From Candidatus Kapaibacterium sp. (GTDB lineage Bacteria > Bacteroidota > Ignavibacteria > Kapaibacteriales > UBA2268), in NCBI GenBank assembly GCA_013414795.1, contig CP058732.1, positions 1,711,950-1,775,949 of the forward strand: a stretch of 64,000 bases of DNA, in the 5' to 3' direction. Positions within the stretch are counted from its first letter, which is position 1. Each line of letters opens with the position of its first letter. Below are positions 54,504-63,253 of the stretch, piece after piece. The position numbers and the translations under genes were made by a program. The notes under the pieces are model-generated. The model was not told the DNA's origin. It was given only the letters and a program-made list of their open reading frames with translations, and did not search any database.

Positions 54504-56381
54504 TTAAACAATATATTTACCTCGTTTGGTATAATGCGTATGGAGTAATTTGTGGGAGATATGTCCACAAGGTCCGTCGACCAAGAATTTTTCATAAATA
54601 TACTTAATATGCGGATTCTCGTGCGATTTTCGAATTGGCAATTCTGCATCCTCTTTGTAAATTGCCTCTATTCGTTTCTTCCGAATTTCGGGACTTGTTG
54701 GAATTGGTTGACCGCCTCCGCCAATGCAACCACCCGGGCACGCCATTATTTCAACAAAATGATAATTGTTCAACTCGCCGCGAATCAATGCTTCCATAAC
54801 TTTCTTGGCATTGGCAGTTCCGTGTGCAATCATAAATTTCAACTCAACGCCTTCAAGGAATTTCCACTCTTCTTTCACATTTTCCAATACGACCGAAGCC
54901 TCGCGAACTCCGTCAATTCCACGGCAAGGTGTAATTTCAAGATTCTTAAATGGAACTTCCCTACCAGTTACGATTTCATATACTGTTCTTAACGCCGCTT
55001 CCATAACTCCTCCAGTGGCACCAAAGATTAATCCAGCGCCTGAAGCATCACCAAAGGGTTCGTCGAAGTGGCTGGGTGGCAATTCTGGTAGATAAATTCC
55101 CGCTTCTTTTATCATTTGGGCAAGTTCTCTTGTCGTCAAACCATAGTCTATATCTTTAAAACCTGATGAATTCATTTCTGGACGATTACACTCGAACTTC
55201 TTTGCAGTACAGGGCATCACCGCAACAGTCACAATATTTGCCGGATCAATCCCCATCTCTTGGGCATAGAACGTTTTAATAACTGCTCCAAACATTTGCT
55301 GTGGTGATTTGCAAGTCGATAAGTAATCAAGATACTCCGGATAATAATGTTCTATAAACTTAATCCAACCCGGAGAGCAAGAGGTAAATTGTGGTAATTT
55401 CACATTTTCATCCCCATCGACTAGTTTCCGTTTTAATCGGAGCAGCAATTCGGTCCCTTCCTCCATAATCGTCAAATCTGCCGCAAAATTTGTGTCGAAT
55501 ACCCTATCAAATCCAATCATTCTTAAAGCAGTCGCCATCTGTCCAGTCATTGAATTTCCCGGAGGTAAACCAAACTCTTCTCCAATTGCCACCCTAATTG
55601 ATGGCGCCGTCTGAATGACCACGTGCTTTTTAGGATCGTCAATTGCTTTCCAAATTTCATCCGAAGGGTCTTTAGCCCGAAGGGCTCCAGTTGGACAACG
55701 ATTTATACATTGACCACAATTTATGCAAATCACATCAATCATCGGCTTGTCCATAAATGTAGATATTAGAGTATTATATCCCCTTCGGGTTGCCTCCAAT
55801 ACGCCGACTTCCTGTAAATCAATACAAGTTCTTACACATCGTTTGCAAAGTACACATTTATCCATATCACGAACTATTGCGTAACTGGAGCGGTCGACTT
55901 CGTACCTTTTTTGATCAACGTGTCCAAATCGATAGTAATCGACCCCGTACTCTTTGGCAAGAGTTTGCAATTCACAATTATTATTTCTAACACAAGAATA
56001 ACATTCTCCATAATGTTCGCTCAAAAGCAAGTCCAGAATATGGCGTCGAGCTTTTCGCACTTTTTCTGATGTTGTCCAAATTTTGATTTTCCCAGTAATT
56101 GGGTATGCACAAGATGCTTGCAAAGTTCTCATACCCTCGATCTCCACAACGCACACTCGGCAAACACCAGCGATACACAAATCCTCGTGATAACACAATG
56201 TTGGAATGTGAATATTATTCCTGCGACAAGCTTCTAATATGGTTATTCCAAAAGGAACTTGGTATGGGCGACCATTTATTTCTATATCAACCAAACCACC
56301 GATATCGCCAGTTACGGTTGTGTCAATCTTATGCGGCTTTTGGGCAACTGGTGCCCTTTCTTGTGATATTTTACTTTCCAT
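54504..56381 (-). CDS. hydA: [FeFe]-hydrogenase catalytic subunit (HydA of an NAD-linked HydABC)
   Basis: 625 residues from MESKISQ (ATG at 56381, overlapping the hydB stop by 11 bases). N-terminal 2Fe-2S domain with Cys63, 74, 77 and 91; a His-Cys3 cluster site (His123, Cys127, 130, 136); two 4Fe-4S sites (Cys176/179/182/186 and 219/222/225/229); then the H-cluster domain with L1 TSCSPGW (Cys335), L2 MPCTAKKFE (Cys391) and L3 MACPGGCIGGGGQP (Cys548, Cys552). In L1 the second cysteine of the common TSCCPxW is Ser336. It produces or oxidises H2. Maturases HydE, HydF and HydG are not in view. Confidence 0.95.
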   Translation of the reverse strand: MESKISQERAPVAQKPHKIDTTVTGDIGGLVDIEINGRPYQVPFGITILEACRRNNIHIPTLCYHEDLCIAGVCRVCVVEIEGMRTLQASCAYPITGKIKIWTTSEKVRKARRHILDLLLSEHYGECYSCVRNNNCELQTLAKEYGVDYYRFGHVDQKRYEVDRSSYAIVRDMDKCVLCKRCVRTCIDLQEVGVLEATRRGYNTLISTFMDKPMIDVICINCGQCINRCPTGALRAKDPSDEIWKAIDDPKKHVVIQTAPSIRVAIGEEFGLPPGNSMTGQMATALRMIGFDRVFDTNFAADLTIMEEGTELLLRLKRKLVDGDENVKLPQFTSCSPGWIKFIEHYYPEYLDYLSTCKSPQQMFGAVIKTFYAQEMGIDPANIVTVAVMPCTAKKFECNRPEMNSSGFKDIDYGLTTRELAQMIKEAGIYLPELPPSHFDEPFGDASGAGLIFGATGGVMEAALRTVYEIVTGREVPFKNLEITPCRGIDGVREASVVLENVKEEWKFLEGVELKFMIAHGTANAKKVMEALIRGELNNYHFVEIMACPGGCIGGGGQPIPTSPEIRKKRIEAIYKEDAELPIRKSHENPHIKYIYEKFLVDGPCGHISHKLLHTHYTKRGKYIV

Positions 56382-57564
56382 TATTGCCTCGAATTGAGTT
56401 GGACATAATCTCGTCTTTAAAATTTGTAACAATCGAAATAAATGGATTTGGAGAAGATTGTCCTAAACCACACTTTGATGCAATCTGCATAGTCTTTCCA
56501 AGTTCAATAAGTTCATTCAAATATCTATGTGAACATCTACCTTCCTCAAGTAACTCCACTCCCTCGAGCAACTTTTTGTTTCCAACTCGACACGGTGTAC
56601 ATTGTCCACAACTTTCTTCGACAAAGAATTCCATAAAGTTGCGAAGTACTTTCAGCATACTTCTTTCTTTGTTGAACACAATGACCGAACCACCAGTTGG
56701 AATATCCTCGAAAGAAATATTTCTATTGACTTCACTCATTGGAATACAAATTCCGGACGCTCCGCCAATTTGAACTGCTTTTGGTTCTTCGGCTCCAACA
56801 AGTTCAAGCAATTCTTTAATCGTAATGCCAAAAGGCACTTCGTAGACCCCGGGCTTTTTAACATCACCAGAAACCGAAATCAATTTCATTCCTTTGGATT
56901 TTTCTGTTCCATATTTGGAAAACCATTGAGCGCCCTTCGACATCACAATATACGCACAAGCAAAAGTCTCAACGTTATTTACAATCGTGGGATAACCAAG
57001 ATAACCAGTGTTCACCGGAAAAGGTGGTCTATTTCTGGCTTCGCCCCTGTGCCCTTCAAGCGACTCAATCAAAGCCGTTTCTTCACCACAAACGTAAGCA
57101 CCAGAACCAAGTCGAATTTCAATATCAAAAGAATAATTCGTCCCAAGAATATTATTGCCAAGCCGTTTCTCTCGGCGCATCCTCTCTAAATAAGTATTTA
57201 AATGGTCGAATAAATATGCATATTCACCTCGAAGGTAAATGAAACCTTTCTGTGCTTGAATAGCATAGCCTCCAATTACCATTCCTTCGAGAACCAACTT
57301 GGTATATTCGGAAAGTAGAACTCGGTCTTTAAATGTACCGGGTTCACCTTCATCAGCATTGCAGACAACAAATTTTTTATCTGCTTTTGCAGATAATGCT
57401 AACATCCACTTTGTTCCGGTCGGAAAACCAGCGCCGCCACGTCCACGCAAACCGGATTCACGAATTTCCATAACAACTTCTTGGGGAGTAAGTTTCAAAG
57501 CCTTCTCTAAAGCCTCCCCGTGCGCCTTCTCATCGAAAAATATTGTATCATTGATTATTGGCAT
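56371..57564 (-). CDS. hydB: NuoF-like NADH/FMN subunit of the hydrogenase (HydB)
   Basis: 397 residues. FMN site in GRGGAGFPTGTKW (41-53), NADH site in GAYVCGEETALIESLEG (155-171), and a 4Fe-4S site from Cys319, 322, 325 and 365 (SCGQCTPCRVG...KCGLGQ). It lacks the N-terminal thioredoxin-like and C-terminal ferredoxin extensions of the about 620-residue HydB of bifurcating enzymes, so it is NuoF-sized. It starts 10 bases or less from the NuoE-like gene upstream. Alone it could be complex I NuoF, but the tight unit with hydA makes a hydrogenase subunit more likely. Confidence 0.9.
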   Translation of the reverse strand: MPIINDTIFFDEKAHGEALEKALKLTPQEVVMEIRESGLRGRGGAGFPTGTKWMLALSAKADKKFVVCNADEGEPGTFKDRVLLSEYTKLVLEGMVIGGYAIQAQKGFIYLRGEYAYLFDHLNTYLERMRREKRLGNNILGTNYSFDIEIRLGSGAYVCGEETALIESLEGHRGEARNRPPFPVNTGYLGYPTIVNNVETFACAYIVMSKGAQWFSKYGTEKSKGMKLISVSGDVKKPGVYEVPFGITIKELLELVGAEEPKAVQIGGASGICIPMSEVNRNISFEDIPTGGSVIVFNKERSMLKVLRNFMEFFVEESCGQCTPCRVGNKKLLEGVELLEEGRCSHRYLNELIELGKTMQIASKCGLGQSSPNPFISIVTNFKDEIMSNSIRGNNGK

Positions 57565-57573
57565 AACTCCACC

Positions 57574-58047
57574 CTACTTAATGTTCTCAATAATTTCAAT
57601 AACTTTTGAAGGGGTTAGTTTGGTGAAAACTTGGTCGTTAATTAACATAGCAGGTCCTTGGTCGCACATTCCAATACAATGACAAAATTCCAAAGAAAAT
57701 TTTCTGTCGGCAGAGGTTTCCCCAAACTTTAAACCCAATTCTCGTTCTAAAGTTCTTGCAATTGCATCTTTTCCGGCAATATCGCAAGATATTGTTTTGC
57801 ATAAACGAATTACGTACTTGCCTTTTGGTTCTGTACTTAAAAAACTATAAAAAGTGACCACTCCATACACTTCGACTGGATGAATATCCAATCTGTGGGC
57901 AATTTCTTGCATTGCAAAATCGGAGATGAAACCAAATTTACGCTGTACCTCTTGAAGAATTGGAAGGAGATTTTCTCTTCCAAACCCATATTTTTCAACC
58001 AAATGCTCGACTTCGCTTACAATCACATTCTTGTCTGGATAAATCAT
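57574..58047 (-). CDS. hydC: NuoE-like 2Fe-2S subunit of the hydrogenase (HydC)
   Basis: About 157 residues from MIYPDKN; this start follows GTGAGG and clears the receiver gene's stop by seven bases. It has the NuoE fold: N-terminal helical bundle (VEKYGFGRENLLPILQEVQRKFGF), VEVYGVVTFYSFL, and the 2Fe-2S ligands in RLCKTISCDIAG and EFCHCIGMCDQGPA. It carries electrons between the FMN subunit and the hydrogenase. The three subunits form one transcription unit. Confidence 0.93.
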   Translation of the reverse strand: MIYPDKNVIVSEVEHLVEKYGFGRENLLPILQEVQRKFGFISDFAMQEIAHRLDIHPVEVYGVVTFYSFLSTEPKGKYVIRLCKTISCDIAGKDAIARTLERELGLKFGETSADRKFSLEFCHCIGMCDQGPAMLINDQVFTKLTPSKVIEIIENIK

Positions 58048-58054
58048 AACTGCC

Positions 58055-58426
58055 TCACCTTTGTCCAAGATACTTATTAATCTTTTCAATCAGTAGATCC
58101 GATTGAACAGGTTTTTCAATAAACTCTTCGATCGGTAGCGCTTCGCTCCCAGAATAATCAAAGCCAGTTACTTTCGAAACCGATGTTAGAAGAAAAATTG
58201 GTGTACTGATACCAATTTTCCTTAATTTCATTGCTAGGTAGAAACCATCGTCCGGTTCTTCCATCATAACATCGAGCAAAATAATATCTGGCTTTTCGGT
58301 TTCGATTAATTTCAGCCCGTCGTTTGCATTAGTTGCAGAAACAACTTGAAACCCTTTTGCAGTTAATATTAATTTAACTGCATCGACAATGTCGATATCA
58401 TCATCAACAATTGCAACTTTAACCAT
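58055..58426 (-). CDS. Stand-alone response-regulator receiver domain
   Basis: 123 residues, a single CheY-like domain with no output domain. It has the acidic pocket VDDDIDI, phosphoacceptor Asp in IILLDVMMEEPDDG (about residue 52), the Thr/Ser switch (LLTSVSK) and Lys in EFIEKPVQSD. A methionine-rich MMEEPDDGF insert follows the phospho-Asp. It lies seven bases before hydC and downstream of a histidine kinase gene, so it likely carries a phosphate from that kinase and signals by protein contact. Confidence 0.92.
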   Translation of the reverse strand: MVKVAIVDDDIDIVDAVKLILTAKGFQVVSATNANDGLKLIETEKPDIILLDVMMEEPDDGFYLAMKLRKIGISTPIFLLTSVSKVTGFDYSGSEALPIEEFIEKPVQSDLLIEKINKYLGQR

Positions 58427-58557
58427 AAATCACCATATTTTTCAAAAACACAACGGTTACAAAGGCAATTTATGAAATAGAAACATAAATTATCGATGGA
58501 ATTTGGGATTTTGTGAAATAGTGTTTTTATTTGTGTTGCAATTGAATTGATAATTCC

Positions 58558-60099
58558 CTAGGCTTCAACTTTTAATTCATTAGTTTCTTTAAGACTTCCA
58601 GAGACTTCCTTTAAAATAGGAACTGAAAATGCAAATGTTGAACCTTTACCAAGTTTACTTCGAACCCACACTTTGCCCTTCATAGCTTCAACAAGCCGTT
58701 TAACTATCCACAAACCAAGCCCGGAAGAGGGTTCGTCTCCGGTGGGTTTGGCGCTTAACCTTGCGCCACGTTGAAACGCTCTATTAATATCCTCATCAGA
58801 TAATCCTAACCCATTATCAGTTACTTCAATTACAACTTTGTCATCTTGACGCTTGGAGACAACCCTAACTTCCCCACCCTTTTGTGTAAACTTGATTGCG
58901 TTTGACATCAGATTATCCAGCACTTCATAAACTTTGTAATGGTCGAACAGAAACTCTTCCAGTTTTTCGTCAAGGTCCACAAAAACATTAATGCTTTTGT
59001 TTTTAGCATTTGGGGAGTTTGCTTTTACAACTTCTCTTATAACGTCATTTATGTTACCGGTTTCAAGGTTCAGACTCATAAGAGAAGATTCAAGCGCTAG
59101 AATTCTAGAAACTTCTTGGGAAAGAGCCACAATTCGATTTGATGTTACTAGAATATCATCAATGATTTCTTGTTGTTCTGTTGCTGTTAAATCGTACGAA
59201 CGAAGCAATTCGACCAAATTTTTTATCAAAGCTGCGGGATTTTTAATGTCGTGGATTATGACAGCAAACAATTCATCCTTTTGCTTTTGAAGTTCCTCCA
59301 ATTCCTCTTTGCTACTGGAAAGTTTTTCCACTTTTTCCTTTAGTTCAATGTTTTGTTTTCTTAATTCCTCTGCCCGTGAATTAAGAGCATCTATTTGACC
59401 TCGGAGCGCAGAAATCTCTGCCCTAAGATTACTATTTTCCAATATTAGTTGTTCATATTTTATCCTATCAATAGACATCTTATCTTTTTCTGTGGTGCTC
59501 TTTTCAACTTTGTCCCTTTTAAAACCTTTACTAAGAATCAAATAAAGAACAAAAAACAAAAGTAACCCAACAGCAAAGCCAATTCCCATAGAGACCAAAT
59601 CATATCCCCAAAATGTTTTTGATTTTTTGGTTACTTCTTTTGGCACATTTTTGAACAAAGAGGCTTTGGCTCTTAAATCTTTAATTTCTTTAACAATCGA
59701 ACTAAGTTTGTTGTTAACAAAAAATTCAATTTGTAATGGCTTTGCAACCCATTTATTTCTTGGGTCGAAGGCTTGAATTGTTAAAAGATACTGATCCTCG
59801 GGCAAGTTTTTGTAATTAATATTTTTAGCATTAATAGTATACACCGATGAATCCTTGGAATTCTTTATTGAAATTCTAAAAAGGAAAGGAGTGCGAAGGC
59901 TTGTGTCATTTGTTTGTAAATGGTAGAAAAAAGAAATAGAATCGTTTCGAGAAAAAATCATAAGTTCAGTTTCGCTACTATCGAGGGACTTCCCATTAAC
60001 TTTTACAAAATCTAAAACAACTTTTCTATCTTGAGTGAATGAATAATTTAGGCAAGCAACAAACAAATAAACAAGAATAAAAAGCACATACCTTTTCAT
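58558..60099 (-). CDS. Membrane histidine kinase with Y_Y_Y-like sensor domain
   Basis: About 513 residues from MKRYVLF; signal-like N-terminal helix, then a beta-sandwich resembling Y_Y_Y domains (about 25-135: YTINAKNINYKNLPEDQYLLTIQAFDP), a linker, one transmembrane helix (168-190), a coiled coil (about 205-270) and the kinase: His283 in IIHDIKNPAA, N box NAIKFT, G boxes DNGLGLS and SSGLGLWIV. The sensor faces the periplasm. It is upstream of the receiver gene with a 131-base gap, and the pair precede the hydrogenase genes in the same direction. Confidence 0.9.
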   Translation of the reverse strand: MKRYVLFILVYLFVACLNYSFTQDRKVVLDFVKVNGKSLDSSETELMIFSRNDSISFFYHLQTNDTSLRTPFLFRISIKNSKDSSVYTINAKNINYKNLPEDQYLLTIQAFDPRNKWVAKPLQIEFFVNNKLSSIVKEIKDLRAKASLFKNVPKEVTKKSKTFWGYDLVSMGIGFAVGLLLFFVLYLILSKGFKRDKVEKSTTEKDKMSIDRIKYEQLILENSNLRAEISALRGQIDALNSRAEELRKQNIELKEKVEKLSSSKEELEELQKQKDELFAVIIHDIKNPAALIKNLVELLRSYDLTATEQQEIIDDILVTSNRIVALSQEVSRILALESSLMSLNLETGNINDVIREVVKANSPNAKNKSINVFVDLDEKLEEFLFDHYKVYEVLDNLMSNAIKFTQKGGEVRVVSKRQDDKVVIEVTDNGLGLSDEDINRAFQRGARLSAKPTGDEPSSGLGLWIVKRLVEAMKGKVWVRSKLGKGSTFAFSVPILKEVSGSLKETNELKVEA

Positions 60100-60153
60100 A
60101 AGAATACTCAAATTAACTTTGGCAATTTAAAAACAATCAATTTAAAAATCAAA

Positions 60154-61725
60154 TCAATGTTTAAAATGTCGCATATTTGTGAATACCATTGCAATGTTAT
60201 TTTGATTCGCTGCCTCGATAACTTCATTGTCGCGAATCGAACCGCCAGGTTGTATAACAGCAGTCGCCCCAACTTTGGCTGCTTCAAGCACTCCATCTGG
60301 AAATGGGAAAAAAGCATCGGAAGCAACGACAGTTCCATTTAATTCCAAGCCCATCATTTTAGCTTTCTCTACTGCAATGCGAGAAGAGTCAACTCGGGAC
60401 ATTTGCCCAGCACCAATTCCAATAGTTCTGTCCTTTTTCGCAAAGACAATCGCATTGGATTTCACGTGTTTTACAACCTTCCATGCAAATATTAAAGCCT
60501 CGACTTCTTCATCTGTTGGTTCTCTTCGGGTTACAACTTTAAAATCTTCACTATTGAACAACATTTTATCAGCATCTTGAACTAAAACTCCATTAGTCAC
60601 ACTTCGATAATCCAATTCAATAGAGGCTTTAAATTGTTCCAAATCCACTTTGATTAGCCTCCTATCCTTCTTCATCATCAATAATTCCAACGCCTCGTTT
60701 GTAAAATCGGGAGCAATAATCACTTCTGTGAACAAAGGATGGACCTCGGTGGCAAAGTCTTTATCGACAGGGCGATTTACAACGATAATCCCTCCGAATG
60801 GGGAAACAGTATCTGTTGCAAATGCTTTGCGATATGCTTCTACAAGGTTTTCATCAGTCCCAACGCCACAGGGGTTAGTATGCTTGATAATTGCAACAGT
60901 TGGCGTGTCAAATTCAACAATCAAACGAGCAGCCGAATCTATATCCAGAATATTGTTGTAAGACAAATCTTTACCGTGCAACTTTTGGAAAATTTTGGTG
61001 AAACTACCAAAAAGCGAGGCTTTCTGTTGTGGATTTTCACCATAACGAAGGTTGAGTTCAATTGGCTGCGAAACTTGGAAAAATGAATTTGTTGTTTTCT
61101 TGGCCAATTTCTTAAAAAAGTTTGCTATCACTACATCGTAATGGGCAATGTGTTCGAAAGTTTCTGCGGCGTATTCTAATCGATAATTTTCTGGTACACA
61201 GCCACCATTATTCTTAAGCAATTGAATCAACTCGGGATATCGCATCGGATTTACAACTGGCAAAGTCCAATGATAGTTTTTAGCGGATGCCCGCAACATC
61301 GATGGACCGCCAATGTCAATCATTTCGAGTAACTCTAATACTTCAAGATTGGAAAGATTTGAAATATCCGGAAACTTTCTTAAAGTTGTCTCAAAAGGAT
61401 AAAGGTTGCAAACAACCAAGTCAATAGATTTTAGATTGTATATATCCAGTTGTTTCGTATGCTCTGCTTTGTTCATTCTTGCAAGAATCCCCGCGTAAAG
61501 TGCAGGATGAAGTGTTTTTACCCTACCATCAAGAATTTCGGGAAATTGTGTAATCTCCTCAATATTCCTAACATTTAGACCATTTTCGCTTAGATGCTTT
61601 TTAGTCCCACCAGTTGAATAAATTTCAATTCCTAAATCAACAAGGCTTTTAGCAAGTTCGACAACGCCAGTTTTGTCGAAAACAGAAATAATCGCAGTCT
61701 TGATTTTAAATTGATTTGGCTCCAT
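60154..61725 (-). CDS. purH: Bifunctional AICAR formyltransferase/IMP cyclohydrolase
   Basis: 523 residues, last two steps of de novo purine synthesis. IMP cyclohydrolase domain (about 1-200): SVFDKTGVVELAKSL, STGGTKKHL, DGRVKTLHPALYAGIL. AICAR transformylase domain follows with LNLRYGENPQQKAS, AIIKHTNPCGVGT, APDFTNEAL, LGAGQMSRVDSSRIAVEKA (reads IGAGQMSR), DAFFPFPDGV and IQPGGSIRDNEVI. A GGGTAT ribosome site precedes the ATG; nine bases after hslU, so cotranscribed with it. Confidence 0.97.
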   Translation of the reverse strand: MEPNQFKIKTAIISVFDKTGVVELAKSLVDLGIEIYSTGGTKKHLSENGLNVRNIEEITQFPEILDGRVKTLHPALYAGILARMNKAEHTKQLDIYNLKSIDLVVCNLYPFETTLRKFPDISNLSNLEVLELLEMIDIGGPSMLRASAKNYHWTLPVVNPMRYPELIQLLKNNGGCVPENYRLEYAAETFEHIAHYDVVIANFFKKLAKKTTNSFFQVSQPIELNLRYGENPQQKASLFGSFTKIFQKLHGKDLSYNNILDIDSAARLIVEFDTPTVAIIKHTNPCGVGTDENLVEAYRKAFATDTVSPFGGIIVVNRPVDKDFATEVHPLFTEVIIAPDFTNEALELLMMKKDRRLIKVDLEQFKASIELDYRSVTNGVLVQDADKMLFNSEDFKVVTRREPTDEEVEALIFAWKVVKHVKSNAIVFAKKDRTIGIGAGQMSRVDSSRIAVEKAKMMGLELNGTVVASDAFFPFPDGVLEAAKVGATAVIQPGGSIRDNEVIEAANQNNIAMVFTNMRHFKH

Positions 61726-61734
61726 AATACCCTT

Positions 61735-63138
61735 TTATAAAATGTACTTACTTAAATCGACATTTTCAATAATCTTATTTAACTTTTCTTTAACCATATT
61801 AACGGTTACAACAATCTTCTTTTCTTGAATTTTGTCTGGTGCGTTGAAAAGAATATCTTCCAACAAAGTTGTCATAATGGTGTGAAGTCTTCGGGCTCCA
61901 ATATTGGTTATTTCTTCGTTTACTTTTGCAGCGATTGATGCTATTTCACGAATTGCTTCTGGGTCGAATTCTAATTGTATGCCTTCGGTTTCCAACAGTG
62001 CCTTGTATTGCTTAATAAGAGCATTTTCTGGCAAGGTCAATATTTTCACAAAATCATCTTCCGTAAGACTTTGCAATTCCACACGAATTGGAAAACGACC
62101 TTGTAACTCTGGTATCAAATCCGAAGGTTTCGACACGTGGAAAGCACCCGATGCAATGAAAAGAATATGGTCAGTCTTAACTGGTCCATACCTTGTGTTT
62201 ACAGTTGTTCCTTCAACAATAGGGAGCAAATCTCTTTGAACACCTTCCCGAGAAACATCTGGACCGCTTGTTCTTCCTTCTGTCGATGCAATTTTATCGA
62301 TTTCATCAATGAAAATTATTCCCATATTTTCCGCACGTTCAAGTGCCTCTTTGACAACTGATTCCATATCGATTAACTTTTCGGTTTCTTCTTTTAAAAT
62401 TTGGTTCCTTGCTTCCGCAACTGTCATTTTCCTTCGTACCCTTTTCTTTGGAAACAACTGGCTCATCATATCTTGCAGTGAAGAGCCTAATTCGTCCATT
62501 CCAAAAGGACCAAGTATTTGAACTGGTGGGGCAATTTCGCTCTCCACATCAATTTCAATTATTTTATTATCAAAAAAACCACTTCGATAAAGTTCCCTGA
62601 ACTTTTCATAATTTTCGTCAGTAACTTTTTCGGAAGTTTGAACTTCAAAGGAAATGCTTCTTGGGGTACGTGGGAACAAAATATTTAGAATTCTTTCTTC
62701 TGTCGCTCGTTTCGCTTCTTCGAGTTTCTCTTGTGTTTTTTCTTGCTTAACCATTGCTACAGCACGCTCGACTAAATCACGCACCATCGACTCCACATCT
62801 CGCCCAACGTACCCAACTTCGGTGTATTTGGTTGCTTCAACCTTTACAAACGGAGCGTTAACAAGTTTAGCAAGTCGACGGGCAATCTCTGTTTTTCCAA
62901 CTCCCGTTGGTCCAATCATAATAATATTATTGGGTAATATCTCTTCTCTTAATTGGCTCATAACTTTACGCCGTCTCCATCGATTTCGAAGTGCTATCGC
63001 AACAATTCGTTTTGCTTCGTCTTGTCCAATTACATATTTATCCAACTCACGTACAATGTCACTTGGGGTTAGTTCCCAATCCATACGACCAGATTGTGTT
63101 TGGCTATCATCAGTTCCAGTTTTTACAATATCATCCAT
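61735..63138 (-). CDS. hslU: ATP-dependent protease ATPase subunit HslU
   Basis: About 467 residues from [11 protein letters not shown]+ unfoldase: [34 protein letters not shown], Walker [35 protein letters not shown] with the GYVG pore loop, Walker [39 protein letters not shown] and sensor 2 [11 protein letters not shown]. It feeds HslV protease; hslV is not adjacent (the upstream gene is divergent wecB). The N-terminus has a Gln/Thr-rich extension of some 20 residues before the family start. Shares its promoter region with wecB. Confidence 0.95.
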   Translation of the reverse strand: MDDIVKTGTDDSQTQSGRMDWELTPSDIVRELDKYVIGQDEAKRIVAIALRNRWRRRKVMSQLREEILPNNIIMIGPTGVGKTEIARRLAKLVNAPFVKVEATKYTEVGYVGRDVESMVRDLVERAVAMVKQEKTQEKLEEAKRATEERILNILFPRTPRSISFEVQTSEKVTDENYEKFRELYRSGFFDNKIIEIDVESEIAPPVQILGPFGMDELGSSLQDMMSQLFPKKRVRRKMTVAEARNQILKEETEKLIDMESVVKEALERAENMGIIFIDEIDKIASTEGRTSGPDVSREGVQRDLLPIVEGTTVNTRYGPVKTDHILFIASGAFHVSKPSDLIPELQGRFPIRVELQSLTEDDFVKILTLPENALIKQYKALLETEGIQLEFDPEAIREIASIAAKVNEEITNIGARRLHTIMTTLLEDILFNAPDKIQEKKIVVTVNMVKEKLNKIIENVDLSKYIL

Positions 63139-63165
63139 TATTAAACTTTCAGAAAATTTAAAAAA

Positions 63166-63197
63166 CAAAATTACCAAAAACCTTTGGTTTATGTCAA
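63166..63197 (-). promoter_or_regulatory. -7 box TAATTTTG and weak -33 for hslU
   Basis: Exact TAATTTTG (63173-63166), 27 bases before the ATG, with TTG (63197-63195) 21 bases upstream, a partial -33 match. Confidence 0.5.
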
Positions 63198-63253
63198 TGT
63201 TTAATAATTATTAACATAAAAAATGCAAAATTTGTGTTTTTTTAAAATCGAAT

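Noticed and set aside
56099-57682. Several plus-strand frames over the hydrogenase genes
   Set aside because: They are antisense to confident hydA, hydB and hydC and show no recognisable domain.
56371-58047. Complex I NuoE/NuoF genes
   Set aside because: The genes are coupled to an [FeFe]-hydrogenase subunit and no other nuo gene is present, so hydrogenase subunits fit better.
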